Assembly: GCA_027924585.1 (NCBI GenBank)
Contig: BSBM01000461.1
Coordinates: 8,264,001 to 8,328,000 of the forward strand
Reading direction: 5' to 3'
DNA length: 64,000 nucleotides
Source of the DNA: Larix kaempferi
Lineage: Eukaryota > Streptophyta > Pinopsida > Pinales > Pinaceae
Below the pieces are notes generated by a model, which had not been told where the DNA came from, ran no database searches, and saw nothing but the letters and a program-made list of their open reading frames with translations. Positions 20,109 through 30,728 of the stretch are shown here, piece by piece (the stretch's first letter is position 1; the number at the start of each line of letters is the position of its first letter). The position numbers and the translations under genes are program-made.

Positions 20109-22011
20109 ATCCTCCATCCTTAGGAAGCAATGGTCTCCATTGCGTTAAATCCCTTATCATATGTCGAGCTGTGTGTCGAGTTGAGCTCTTGGTGTGACAT
20201 TTGCTGAAGTGGAAAGATTGCCTTACTTTGACATCTTCAGAGGGTAGTAATTGTTGTTGATGGATGCGCTGGAGCTGTTCAACAGTTTTGGTTGTTGTGG
20301 TATCCTTGGTGTGCACCAGTGTGGATGGTTTCTTTTCGGAGGGGCCCCTTGAATGCGTGGCCTTGCACTGTAGAGGTACCCGAATAGGCGATGCTGCACT
20401 AACTTTGTGTTTTTCTTGTTTCTGCTGAGTAGAAGGATAATCTGCAGAGGTTGTGGATGTCTCCGCGATCTGATGTTCACCTTTAGTGGCAATTGCGAAT
20501 AGGGAAAATTTCCCAGTGTGGGAGATTATCTTTCTTCCCTGCTCGTTTGGGGTAGGTGCAACTATCTCTGGTATCCGATAGAGTTGTCCTCCCAAAGTGA
20601 CAATGACACTGCGAGGTCGTGATTCATATACAGCATGACGCTTCCACATATATGGTTGTCCTAAAAGAACATCACATACTTCAAGTGGGGCCACATCACA
20701 CAATACCTCATCTTTGAAGGGCTTGATGCCATATGGCAGGCGACATTGGTGACTGACATGGATCCTTCGTCCTTGGCTTAGCCATCCAATGGTGTATGGT
20801 TGTGGGTGTTGCGTTATTGGTAGCTCCAATCTCTTGATGACTTCTTCTGAGATCAGGTTCTTCTGGCTGCCGCTGTCCACAACAAAGTGTAGGGGAATTC
20901 CCTTCACCCACATCTGTGAGTGGAAAAGGCGCTCCTCTGCCTCCGACTCTTCAGGCTCCTCTGGCTGAATCTGTGTGGTGGCAACAACGGCACTGGGTTC
21001 TGCATCAATGATCTGCTTCCCTTTTTGCGCGGCTGTGAAATTAGGTTCCGAGTCAGAATCGAAACTGGGATCTGATTCTGAAGCTTTGATCTCAGCCACC
21101 AATGACTGTTTTGAGCGACAATCATCAGTGTTGTGCCAGGGGCTTTTGTGGAACTCGCACCACTTCCCGGTGTCCTTCTTTGTCTTTTCTTTACCCTTCT
21201 TCGCCTGTGGTTGGGACTGGTTTTCCTTTTCTTGCCCCGTGCTCTGCGAGCCAGAGTTTCCCTTGCCCTGCTTCTGCGCAGGTCCGAAGTCACGCTTGTT
21301 CTTTTGCTGAAATTTCTGCTCAATTTTGACAGCATATCGATAGGCGGATCCGAGTGAAGAGATTTCCAGGAAATCCATCTCTATTCGGATGTATCGGTGT
21401 AGGCCACTGCGATATTTCAGTACTAGGTGCCGCTCGGAGTCCTTGATACCCAGCTTTGTGCGCAAGGTATGAAATTTGTTGGTGTACTCCGACACCGTTT
21501 GGTCCCTCTCTTGATGCAGAATGGTCCATTTTGTGTACTGGTCATCATAGTTTCCAACAGGGTAATATTGTTCTTTGACGGCATCTATAAAAGAGGCCCA
21601 AGTGGGATTGGAATATTCAAACAATCCAGACTCGTCTGACGAGTTTTGCTCACAATAAGTTTCCCACCAATTTTTGACATGGGGGACGGCCTTAAGGAGC
21701 GCAAAGATGATCTTTTCCCTGTCGGAAAATTTGTGGACAGAGAAATACCCTTCTAGTAGATTCAACCATTTATCTAGAGCATCGGCATCGATTTGGCCTT
21801 CAAATAAAGGGATATCAAAATTAACTTGTACCTTGAAGGGAGTCGTATCTCCGAAATGGCTGCTCGTTGAGGGTGCAATTGCCGCTGTTGGCATGCGTTG
21901 AAGGATTTGGGCGAAATTATCCATCATCTCGTTCCTCTGTCGCGCGAGGGCTTCCTCGAGCAACAACTTGATAGGATCTACTGCTCCGTCGTCTCTCTTT
22001 TCTTCCGCCAT
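19903..22011 (-). CDS. Gag-protease, unit 8
   Basis: Open 702-codon frame. Three residue changes lie in or after the protease: Pro401 to Gln, Arg418 to His and Lys559 to Glu. The last is shared with the adjacent unit 9, so the two are recent sisters or have exchanged sequence. Confidence 0.75.
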   Translation of the reverse strand: MAEEKRDDGAVDPIKLLLEEALARQRNEMMDNFAQILQRMPTAAIAPSTSSHFGDTTPFKVQVNFDIPLFEGQIDADALDKWLNLLEGYFSVHKFSDREKIIFALLKAVPHVKNWWETYCEQNSSDESGLFEYSNPTWASFIDAVKEQYYPVGNYDDQYTKWTILHQERDQTVSEYTNKFHTLRTKLGIKDSERHLVLKYRSGLHRYIRIEMDFLEISSLGSAYRYAVKIEQKFQQKNKRDFGPAQKQGKGNSGSQSTGQEKENQSQPQAKKGKEKTKKDTGKWCEFHKSPWHNTDDCRSKQSLVAEIKASESDPSFDSDSEPNFTAAQKGKQIIDAEPSAVVATTQIQPEEPEESEAEERLFHSQMWVKGIPLHFVVDSGSQKNLISEEVIKRLELPITQHPQPYTIGWLSQGRRIHVSHQCRLPYGIKPFKDEVLCDVAPLEVCDVLLGQPYMWKRHAVYESRPRSVIVTLGGQLYRIPEIVAPTPNEQGRKIISHTGKFSLFAIATKGEHQIAETSTTSADYPSTQQKQEKHKVSAASPIRVPLQCKATHSRGPSEKKPSTLVHTKDTTTTKTVEQLQRIHQQQLLPSEDVKVRQSFHFSKCHTKSSTRHTARHMIRDLTQWRPLLPKDGGLIQVDIGGGPPLPTGSKQSSGNFDKLLFLAVFRVLNFRSHFEALNDIFWRFGGPNGCLRHAFGPSRKL

Positions 22012-22142
22012 AGGAGGCCGTTTGGGGCGGCGAGAGTGGTCTTCCCCAAGTGAAACTAGTTCGAGACCCAACTCTCTGTATCCTGACCTCGTTGGGGACA
22101 TGCACCGAGAAACAATCAAAGAGCAGACCGCTCTGATACCAC

Positions 22143-22763
22143 TGATCCGGATTTATGTGGGAACGAAACAAAAGATAGCATATACAGAATCATATACATA
22201 GATATATTGCAAATAACACAGTGATACAGTAAACACATATTCTATTAAATAGCGGAAATAGAATAGACTGTAAAATACAATAGCTAGAATGGTGGTAGCT
22301 ATCTCTGAGAAGAGATGTGGCCGCTATGCTCATTCGTGCCAAGATGAATACAAAGAGAGGCCGAAAGGGCCTATTTATCATAAGCATGAGGGAAAGAATC
22401 CCAAACATCCAAAAACCTAACCCTAGGAGATGAAGCGCCAAAAGTCATGTGGGCCCCGTTTGGGTAAGTTAGTACATCAACTTCCCGGGGTCGTAACTTT
22501 TGCATGCGATCTCCGTTTGGGGCGCTCGGTAGCCCGTTGGAAAGGTCTATCCGAGATTTACAACTTTCGACTGGGCCCAAATGCATGCCGAAGGCAACCA
22601 TTCGGTCCCCCAAATCGCCAAAAAATGTCGTTTAGGGCCTCAAAATGGCTCCGGAAGTTCAGGACCCGAAAAACTGCTAAAAATAGTAATTTATCAAAAT
22701 TGCCAGAAGACTGTTTTGAGCCAGTTGGAAGAGGTGGGCCGCCACCGATATCCACCTGGATCA
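22143..22763 (-). repeat. LTR 9 of the array
   Basis: Lies between units 8 and 9, no difference seen from LTR 1. Confidence 0.88.
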
Positions 22764-24666
22764 ATCCTCCATCCTTAGGAAGCAATGGTCTCCATTGCGT
22801 TAAATCCCTTATCATATGTCGAGCTGTGTGTCGAGTTGAGCTCTTGGTGTGACATTTGCTGAAGTGGAAAGATTGCCTTACTTTGACATCTTCAGAGGGT
22901 AGTAATTGTTGTTGATGGATGCGCTGGAGCTGTTCAACAGTTTTGGTTGTTGTGGTATCCTTGGTGTGCACCAGTGTGGATGGTTTCTTTTCGGAGGGGC
23001 CCCTTGAATGCGTGGCCTTGCACTGTAGAGGTACCCGAATAGGCGATGCTGCACTAACTTTGTGTTTTTCTTGTTTCTGCTGAGTAGAAGGATAATCTGC
23101 AGAGGTTGTGGATGTCTTCGCGATCTGATGTTCACCTTTAGTGGCAATTGCGAATAGGGAAAATTTCCCAGTGTGGGAGATTATCTTTCTTCCCTGCTCG
23201 TTTGGGGTAGGTGCAACTATCTCTGGTATCCGATAGAGTTGTCCTCCCAAAGTGACAATGACACTGCGAGGTCGTGATTCATATACAGCATGACGCTTCC
23301 ACATATATGGTTGTCCTAAAAGAACATCACATACTTCAAGTGGGGCCACATCACACAATACCTCATCTTTGAAGGGCTTGATGCCATATGGCAGGCGACA
23401 TTGGTGACTGACACGGATCCTTCGTCCTTGGCTTAGCCATCCAATGGTGTATGGTTGTGGGTGTGGCGTTATTGGTAGCTCCAATCTCTTGATGACTTCT
23501 TCTGAGATCAGGTTCTTCTGGCTGCCGCTGTCCACAACAAAGTGTAGGGGAATTCCCTTCACCCACATCTGTGAGTGGAAAAGGCGCTCCTCTGCCTCCG
23601 ACTCTTCAGGCTCCTCTGGCTGAATCTGTGTGGTGGCAACAACGGCACTGGGTTCTGCATCAATGATCTGCTTCCCTTTTTGCGCGGCTGTGAAATTAGG
23701 TTCCGAGTCAGAATCGAAACTGGGATCTGATTCTGAAGCTTTGATCTCAGCCACCAATGACTGTTTTGAGCGACAATCATCAGTGTTGTGCCAGGGGCTT
23801 TTGTGGAACTCGCACCACTTCCCGGTGTCCTTCTTTGTCTTTTCTTTACCCTTCTTCGCCTGTGGTTGGGACTGGTTTTCCTTTTCTTGCCCCGTGCTCT
23901 GCGAGCCAGAGTTTCCCTTGCCCTGCTTCTGCGCAGGTCCGAAGTCACGCTTGTTCTTTTGCTGAAATTTCTGCTCAATTTTGACAGCATATCGATAGGC
24001 GGATCCGAGTGAAGAGATTTCCAGGAAATCCATCTCTATTCGGATGTATCGGTGTAGGCCACTGCGATATTTCAGTACTAGGTGCCGCTCGGAGTCCTTG
24101 ATACCCAGCTTTGTGCGCAAGGTATGAAATTTGTTGGTGTACTCCGACACCGTTTGGTCCCTCTCTTGATGCAGAATGGTCCATTTTGTGTACTGGTCAT
24201 CATAGTTTCCAACAGGGTAATATTGTTCTTTGACGGCATCTATAAAAGAGGCCCAAGTGGGATTGGAATATTCAAACAATCCAGACTCGTCTGACGAGTT
24301 TTGCTCACAATAAGTTTCCCACCAATTTTTGACATGGGGGACGGCCTTAAGGAGCGCAAAGATGATCTTTTCCCTGTCGGAAAATTTGTGGACAGAGAAA
24401 TACCCTTCTAGTAGATTCAACCATTTATCTAGAGCATCGGCATCGATTTGGCCTTCAAATAAAGGGATATCAAAATTAACTTGTACCTTGAAGGGAGTCG
24501 TATCTCCGAAATGGCTGCTCGTTGAGGGTGCAATTGCCGCTGTTGGCATGCGTTGAAGGATTTGGGCGAAATTATCCATCATCTCGTTCCTCTGTCGCGC
24601 GAGGGCTTCCTCGAGCAACAACTTGATAGGATCTACTGCTCCGTCGTCTCTCTTTTCTTCCGCCAT
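22558..24666 (-). CDS. Gag-protease, unit 9
   Basis: Open 702-codon frame. It has Glu559, shared with unit 8, and a private Glu517 to Lys change in the linker after the protease. Confidence 0.75.
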   Translation of the reverse strand: MAEEKRDDGAVDPIKLLLEEALARQRNEMMDNFAQILQRMPTAAIAPSTSSHFGDTTPFKVQVNFDIPLFEGQIDADALDKWLNLLEGYFSVHKFSDREKIIFALLKAVPHVKNWWETYCEQNSSDESGLFEYSNPTWASFIDAVKEQYYPVGNYDDQYTKWTILHQERDQTVSEYTNKFHTLRTKLGIKDSERHLVLKYRSGLHRYIRIEMDFLEISSLGSAYRYAVKIEQKFQQKNKRDFGPAQKQGKGNSGSQSTGQEKENQSQPQAKKGKEKTKKDTGKWCEFHKSPWHNTDDCRSKQSLVAEIKASESDPSFDSDSEPNFTAAQKGKQIIDAEPSAVVATTQIQPEEPEESEAEERLFHSQMWVKGIPLHFVVDSGSQKNLISEEVIKRLELPITPHPQPYTIGWLSQGRRIRVSHQCRLPYGIKPFKDEVLCDVAPLEVCDVLLGQPYMWKRHAVYESRPRSVIVTLGGQLYRIPEIVAPTPNEQGRKIISHTGKFSLFAIATKGEHQIAKTSTTSADYPSTQQKQEKHKVSAASPIRVPLQCKATHSRGPSEKKPSTLVHTKDTTTTKTVEQLQRIHQQQLLPSEDVKVRQSFHFSKCHTKSSTRHTARHMIRDLTQWRPLLPKDGGLIQVDIGGGPPLPTGSKQSSGNFDKLLFLAVFRVLNFRSHFEALNDIFWRFGGPNGCLRHAFGPSRKL

Positions 24667-24797
24667 AGGAGGCCGTTTGGGGCGGCGAGAGTGGTCTTCC
24701 CCAAGTGAAACTAGTTCGAGACCCAACTCTCTGTATCCTGACCTCGTTGGGGACATGCACCGAGAAACAATCAAAGAGCAGACCGCTCTGATACCAC

Positions 24798-25418
24798 TGA
24801 TCCGGATTTATGTGGGAACGAAACAAAAGATAGCATATACAGAATCATATACATAGATATATTGCAAATAACACAGTGATACAGTAAACACATATTCTAT
24901 TAAATAGCGGAAATAGAATAGACTGTAAAATACAATAGCTAGAATGGTGGTAGCTATCTCTGAGAAGAGATGTGGCCGCTATGCTCATTCGTGCCAAGAT
25001 GAATACAAAGAGAGGCCGAAAGGGCCTATTTATCATAAGCATGAGGGAAAGAATCCCAAACATCCAAAAACCTAACCCTAGGAGATGAAGCGCCAAAAGT
25101 CATGTGGGCCCCGTTTGGGTAAGTTAGTACATCAACTTCCCGGGGTCGTAACTTTTGCATGCGATCTCCGTTTGGGGCGCTCGGTAGCCCGTTGGAAAGG
25201 TCTATCCGAGATTTACAACTTTCGACTGGGCCCAAATGCATGCCGAAGGCAACCATTCGGTCCCCCAAATCGCCAAAAAATGTCGTTTAGGGCCTCAAAA
25301 TGGCTCCGGAAGTTCAGGACCCGAAAAACTGCTAAAAATAGTAATTTATCAAAATTGCCAGAAGACTGTTTTGAGCCAGTTGGAAGAGGTGGGCCGCCAC
25401 CGATATCCACCTGGATCA
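24798..25418 (-). repeat. LTR 10 of the array
   Basis: Lies between units 9 and 10, no difference seen from LTR 1. Confidence 0.88.
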
Positions 25419-27321
25419 ATCCTCCATCCTTAGGAAGCAATGGTCTCCATTGCGTTAAATCCCTTATCATATGTCGAGCTGTGTGTCGAGTTGAGCTCTT
25501 GGTGTGACATTTGCTGAAGTGGAAAGATTGCCTTACTTTGACATCTTCAGAGGGTAGTAATTGTTGTTGATGGATGCGCTGGAGCTGTTCAACAGTTTTG
25601 GTTGTTGTGGTATCCTTGGTGTGCACCAGTGTGGATGGTTTCTTTTTGGAGGGGCCCCTTGAATGCGTGGCCTTGCACTGTAGAGGTACCCGAATAGGCG
25701 ATGCTGCACTAACTTTGTGTTTTTCTTGTTTCTGCTGAGTAGAAGGATAATCTGCAGAGGTTGTGGATGTCTCCGCGATCTGATGTTCACCTTTAGTGGC
25801 AATTGCGAATAGGGAAAATTTCCCAGTGTGGGAGATTATCTTTCTTCCCTGCTCGTTTGGGGTAGGTGCAACTATCTCTGGTATCCGATAGAGTTGTCCT
25901 CCCAAAGTGACAATGACACTGCGAGGTCGTGATTCATATACAGCATGACGCTTCCACATATATGGTTGTCCTAAAAGAACATCACATACTTCAAGTGGGG
26001 CCACATCACACAATACCTCATCTTTGAAGGGCTTGATGCCATATGGCAGGCGACATTGGTGACTGACACGGATCCTTCGTCCTTGGCTTAGCCATCCAAT
26101 GGTGTATGGTTGTGGGTGTGGCGTTATTGGTAGCTCCAATCTCTTGATGACTTCTTCTGAGATCAGGTTCTTCTGGCTGCCGCTGTCCACAACAAAGTGT
26201 AGGGGAATTCCCTTCACCCACATCTGTGAGTGGAAAAGGCGCTCCTCTGCCTCCGACTCTTCAGGCTCCTCTGGCTGAATCTGTGTGGTGGCAACAACGG
26301 CACTGGGTTCTGCATCAATGATCTGCTTCCCTTTTTGCGCGGCTGTGAAATTAGGTTCCGAGTCAGAATCGAAACTGGGATCTGATTCTGAAGCTTTGAT
26401 CTCAGCCACCAATGACTGTTTTGAGCGACAATCATCAGTGTTGTGCCAGGGGCTTTTGTGGAACTCGCACCACTTCCCGGTGTCCTTCTTTGTCTTTTCT
26501 TTACCCTTCTTCGCCTGTGGTTGGGACTGGTTTTCCTTTTCTTGCCCCGTGCTCTGCGAGCCAGAGTTTCCCTTGCCCTGCTTCTGCGCAGGTCCGAAGT
26601 CACGCTTGTTCTTTTGCTGAAATTTCTGCTCAATTTTGACAGCATATCGATAGGCGGATCCGAGTGAAGAGATTTCCAGGAAATCCATCTCTATTCGGAT
26701 GTATCGGTGTAGGCCACTGCGATATTTCAGTACTAGGTGCCGCTCGGAGTCCTTGATACCCAGCTTTGTGCGCAAGGTATGAAATTTGTTGGTGTACTCC
26801 GACACCGTTTGGTCCCTCTCTTGATGCAGAATGGTCCATTTTGTGTACTGGTCATCATAGTTTCCAACAGGGTAATATTGTTCTTTGACGGCATCTATAA
26901 AAGAGGCCCAAGTGGGATTGGAATATTCAAACAATCCAGACTCGTCTGACGAGTTTTGCTCACAATAAGTTTCCCACCAATTTTTGACATGGGGGACGGC
27001 CTTAAGGAGCGCAAAGATGATCTTTTCCCTGTCGGAAAATTTGTGGACAGAGAAATACCCTTCTAGTAGATTCAACCATTTATCTAGAGCATCGGCATCG
27101 ATTTGGCCTTCAAATAAAGGGATATCAAAATTAACTTGTACCTTGAAGGGAGTCGTATCTCCGAAATGGCTGCTCGTTGAGGGTGCAATTGCCGCTGTTG
27201 GCATGCGTTGAAGGATTTGGGCGAAATTATCCATCATCTCGTTCCTCTGTCGCGCGAGGGCTTCCTCGAGCAACAACTTGATAGGATCTACTGCTCCGTC
27301 GTCTCTCTTTTCTTCCGCCAT
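25213..27321 (-). CDS. Gag-protease, unit 10
   Basis: Open 702-codon frame with the consensus protein sequence. Confidence 0.75.
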   Translation of the reverse strand: MAEEKRDDGAVDPIKLLLEEALARQRNEMMDNFAQILQRMPTAAIAPSTSSHFGDTTPFKVQVNFDIPLFEGQIDADALDKWLNLLEGYFSVHKFSDREKIIFALLKAVPHVKNWWETYCEQNSSDESGLFEYSNPTWASFIDAVKEQYYPVGNYDDQYTKWTILHQERDQTVSEYTNKFHTLRTKLGIKDSERHLVLKYRSGLHRYIRIEMDFLEISSLGSAYRYAVKIEQKFQQKNKRDFGPAQKQGKGNSGSQSTGQEKENQSQPQAKKGKEKTKKDTGKWCEFHKSPWHNTDDCRSKQSLVAEIKASESDPSFDSDSEPNFTAAQKGKQIIDAEPSAVVATTQIQPEEPEESEAEERLFHSQMWVKGIPLHFVVDSGSQKNLISEEVIKRLELPITPHPQPYTIGWLSQGRRIRVSHQCRLPYGIKPFKDEVLCDVAPLEVCDVLLGQPYMWKRHAVYESRPRSVIVTLGGQLYRIPEIVAPTPNEQGRKIISHTGKFSLFAIATKGEHQIAETSTTSADYPSTQQKQEKHKVSAASPIRVPLQCKATHSRGPSKKKPSTLVHTKDTTTTKTVEQLQRIHQQQLLPSEDVKVRQSFHFSKCHTKSSTRHTARHMIRDLTQWRPLLPKDGGLIQVDIGGGPPLPTGSKQSSGNFDKLLFLAVFRVLNFRSHFEALNDIFWRFGGPNGCLRHAFGPSRKL

Positions 27322-27452
27322 AGGAGGCCGTTTGGGGCGGCGAGAGTGGTCTTCCCCAAGTGAAACTAGTTCGAGACCCAACTCTCTGTATCCTGACCTC
27401 GTTGGGGACATGCACCGAGAAACAATCAAAGAGCAGACCGCTCTGATACCAC

Positions 27453-28073
27453 TGATCCGGATTTATGTGGGAACGAAACAAAAGATAGCATATACAGAAT
27501 CATATACATAGATATATTGCAAATAACACAGTGATACAGTAAACACATATTCTATTAAATAGCGGAAATAGAATAGACTGTAAAATACAATAGCTAGAAT
27601 GGTGGTAGCTATCTCTGAGAAGAGATGTGGCCGCTATGCTCATTCGTGCCAAGATGAATACAAAGAGAGGCCGAAAGGGCCTATTTATCATAAGCATGAG
27701 GGAAAGAATCCCAAACATCCAAAAACCTAACCCTAGGAGATGAAGCGCCAAAAGTCATGTGGGCCCCGTTTGGGTAAGTTAGTACATCAACTTCCCGGGG
27801 TCGTAACTTTTGCATGCGATCTCCGTTTGGGGCGCTCGGTAGCCCGTTGGAAAGGTCTATCCGAGATTTACAACTTTCGACTGGGCCCAAATGCATGCCG
27901 AAGGCAACCATTCGGTCCCCCAAATCGCCAAAAAATGTCGTTTAGGGCCTCAAAATGGCTCCGGAAGTTCAGGACCCGAAAAACTGCTAAAAATAGTAAT
28001 TTATCAAAATTGCCAGAAGACTGTTTTGAGCCAGTTGGAAGAGGTGGGCCGCCACCGATATCCACCTGGATCA
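27453..28073 (-). repeat. LTR 11 of the array
   Basis: Lies between units 10 and 11, no difference seen from LTR 1. Confidence 0.88.
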
Positions 28074-29976
28074 ATCCTCCATCCTTAGGAAGCAATGGTC
28101 TCCATTGCGTTAAATCCCTTATCATATGTCGAGCTGTGTGTCGAGTTGAGCTCTTGGTGTGACATTTGCTGAAGTGGAAAGATTGCCTTACTTTGACATC
28201 TTCAGAGGGTAGTAATTGTTGTTGATGGATGCGCTGGAGCTGTTCAACAGTTTTGGTTGTTGTGGTATCCTTGGTGTGCACCAGTGTGGATGGTTTCTTT
28301 TTGGAGGGGCCCCTTGAATGCGTGGCCTTGCACTGTAGAGGTACCCGAATAGGCGATGCTGCACTAACTTTGTGTTTTTCTTGTTTCTGCTGAGTAGAAG
28401 GATAATCTGCAGAGGTTGTGGATGTCTCCGCGATCTGATGTTCACCTTTAGTGGCAATTGCGAATAGGGAAAATTTCCCAGTGTGGGAGATTATCTTTCT
28501 TCCCTGCTCGTTTGGGGTAGGTGCAACTATCTCTGGTATCCGATAGAGTTGTCCTCCCAAAGTGACAATGACACTGCGAGGTCGTGATTCATATACAGCA
28601 TGACGCTTCCACATATATGGTTGTCCTAAAAGAACATCACATACTTCAAGTGGGGCCACATCACACAATACCTCATCTTTGAAGGGCTTGATTCCATATG
28701 GCAGGCGACATTGGTGACTGACACGGATCCTTCGTCCTTGGCTTAGCCATCCAATGGTGTATGGTTGTGGGTGTGGCGTTATTGGTAGCTCCAATCTCTT
28801 GATGACTTCTTCTGAGATCAGGTTCTTCTGGCTGCCGCTGTCCACAACAAAGTGTAGGGGAATTCCCTTCACCCACATCTGTGAGTGGAAAAGGCGCTCC
28901 TCTGCCTCCGACTCTTCAGGCTCCTCTGGCTGAATCTGTGTGGTGGCAACAACGGCACTGGGTTCTGCATCAATGATCTGCTTCCCTTTTTGCGCGGCTG
29001 TGAAATTAGGTTCCGAGTCAGAATCGAAACTGGGATCTGATTCTGAAGCTTTGATCTCAGCCACCAATGACTGTTTTGAGCGACAATCATCAGTGTTGTG
29101 CCAGGGGCTTTTGTGGAACTCGCACCACTTCCCGGTGTCCTTCTTTGTCTTTTCTTTACCCTTCTTCGCCTGTGGTTGGGACTGGTTTTCCTTTTCTTGC
29201 CCCGTGCTCTGCGAGCCAGAGTTTCCCTTGCCCTGCTTCTGCGCAGGTCCGAAGTCACGCTTGTTCTTTTGCTGAAATTTCTGCTCAATTTTGACAGCAT
29301 ATCGATAGGCGGATCCGAGTGAAGAGATTTCCAGGAAATCCATCTCTATTCGGATGTATCGGTGTAGGCCACTGCGATATTTCAGTACTAGGTGCCGCTC
29401 GGAGTCCTTGATACCCATCTTTGTGCGCAAGGTATGAAATTTGTTGGTGTACTCCGACACCGTTTGGTCCCTCTCTTGATGCAGAATGGTCCATTTTGTG
29501 TACTGGTCATCATAGTTTCCAACAGGGTAATATTGTTCTTTGACGGCATCTATAAAAGAGGCCCAAGTGGGATTGGAATATTCAAACAATCCAGACTCGT
29601 CTGACGAGTTTTGCTCACAATAAGTTTCCCACCAATTTTTGACATGGGGGACGGCCTTAAGGAGCGCAAAGATGATCTTTTCCCTGTCGGAAAATTTGTG
29701 GACAGAGAAATACCCTTCTAGTAGATTCAACCATTTATCTAGAGCATCGGCATCGATTTGGCCTTCAAATAAAGGGATATCAAAATTAACTTGTACCTTG
29801 AAGGGAGTCGTATCTCCGAAATGGCTGCTCGTTGAGGGTGCAATTGCCGCTGTTGGCATGCGTTGAAGGATTTGGGCGAAATTATCCATCATCTCGTTCC
29901 TCTGTCGCGCGAGGGCTTCCTCGAGCAACAACTTGATAGGATCTACTGCTCCGTCGTCTCTCTTTTCTTCCGCCAT
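27868..29976 (-). CDS. Gag-protease, unit 11
   Basis: Open 702-codon frame. Leu187 is Met (T at 29418), shared only with the neighbouring unit 12. A silent change near 28692 is private. Confidence 0.75.
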   Translation of the reverse strand: MAEEKRDDGAVDPIKLLLEEALARQRNEMMDNFAQILQRMPTAAIAPSTSSHFGDTTPFKVQVNFDIPLFEGQIDADALDKWLNLLEGYFSVHKFSDREKIIFALLKAVPHVKNWWETYCEQNSSDESGLFEYSNPTWASFIDAVKEQYYPVGNYDDQYTKWTILHQERDQTVSEYTNKFHTLRTKMGIKDSERHLVLKYRSGLHRYIRIEMDFLEISSLGSAYRYAVKIEQKFQQKNKRDFGPAQKQGKGNSGSQSTGQEKENQSQPQAKKGKEKTKKDTGKWCEFHKSPWHNTDDCRSKQSLVAEIKASESDPSFDSDSEPNFTAAQKGKQIIDAEPSAVVATTQIQPEEPEESEAEERLFHSQMWVKGIPLHFVVDSGSQKNLISEEVIKRLELPITPHPQPYTIGWLSQGRRIRVSHQCRLPYGIKPFKDEVLCDVAPLEVCDVLLGQPYMWKRHAVYESRPRSVIVTLGGQLYRIPEIVAPTPNEQGRKIISHTGKFSLFAIATKGEHQIAETSTTSADYPSTQQKQEKHKVSAASPIRVPLQCKATHSRGPSKKKPSTLVHTKDTTTTKTVEQLQRIHQQQLLPSEDVKVRQSFHFSKCHTKSSTRHTARHMIRDLTQWRPLLPKDGGLIQVDIGGGPPLPTGSKQSSGNFDKLLFLAVFRVLNFRSHFEALNDIFWRFGGPNGCLRHAFGPSRKL

Positions 29977-30107
29977 AGGAGGCCGTTTGGGGCGGCGAGA
30001 GTGGTCTTCCCCAAGTGAAACTAGTTCGAGACCCAACTCTCTGTATCCTGACCTCGTTGGGGACATGCACCGAGAAACAATCAAAGAGCAGACCGCTCTG
30101 ATACCAC

Positions 30108-30728
30108 TGATCCGGATTTATGTGGGAACGAAACAAAAGATAGCATATACAGAATCATATACATAGATATATTGCAAATAACACAGTGATACAGTAAACA
30201 CATATTCTATTAAATAGCGGAAATAGAATAGACTGTAAAATACAATAGCTAGAATGGTGGTAGCTATCTCTGAGAAGAGATGTGGCCGCTATGCTCATTC
30301 GTGCCAAGATGAATACAAAGAGAGGCCGAAAGGGCCTATTTATCATAAGCATGAGGGAAAGAATCCCAAACATCCAAAAACCTAACCCTAGGAGATGAAG
30401 CGCCAAAAGTCATGTGGGCCCCGTTTGGGTAAGTTAGTACATCAACTTCCCGGGGTCGTAACTTTTGCATGCGATCTCCGTTTGGGGCGCTCGGTAGCCC
30501 GTTGGAAAGGTCTATCCGAGATTTACAACTTTCGACTGGGCCCAAATGCATGCCGAAGGCAACCATTCGGTCCCCCAAATCGCCAAAAAATGTCGTTTAG
30601 GGCCTCAAAATGGCTCCGGAAGTTCAGGACCCGAAAAACTGCTAAAAATAGTAATTTATCAAAATTGCCAGAAGACTGTTTTGAGCCAGTTGGAAGAGGT
30701 GGGCCGCCACCGATATCCACCTGGATCA
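30108..30728 (-). repeat. LTR 12 of the array
   Basis: Lies between units 11 and 12, no difference seen from LTR 1. Confidence 0.88.
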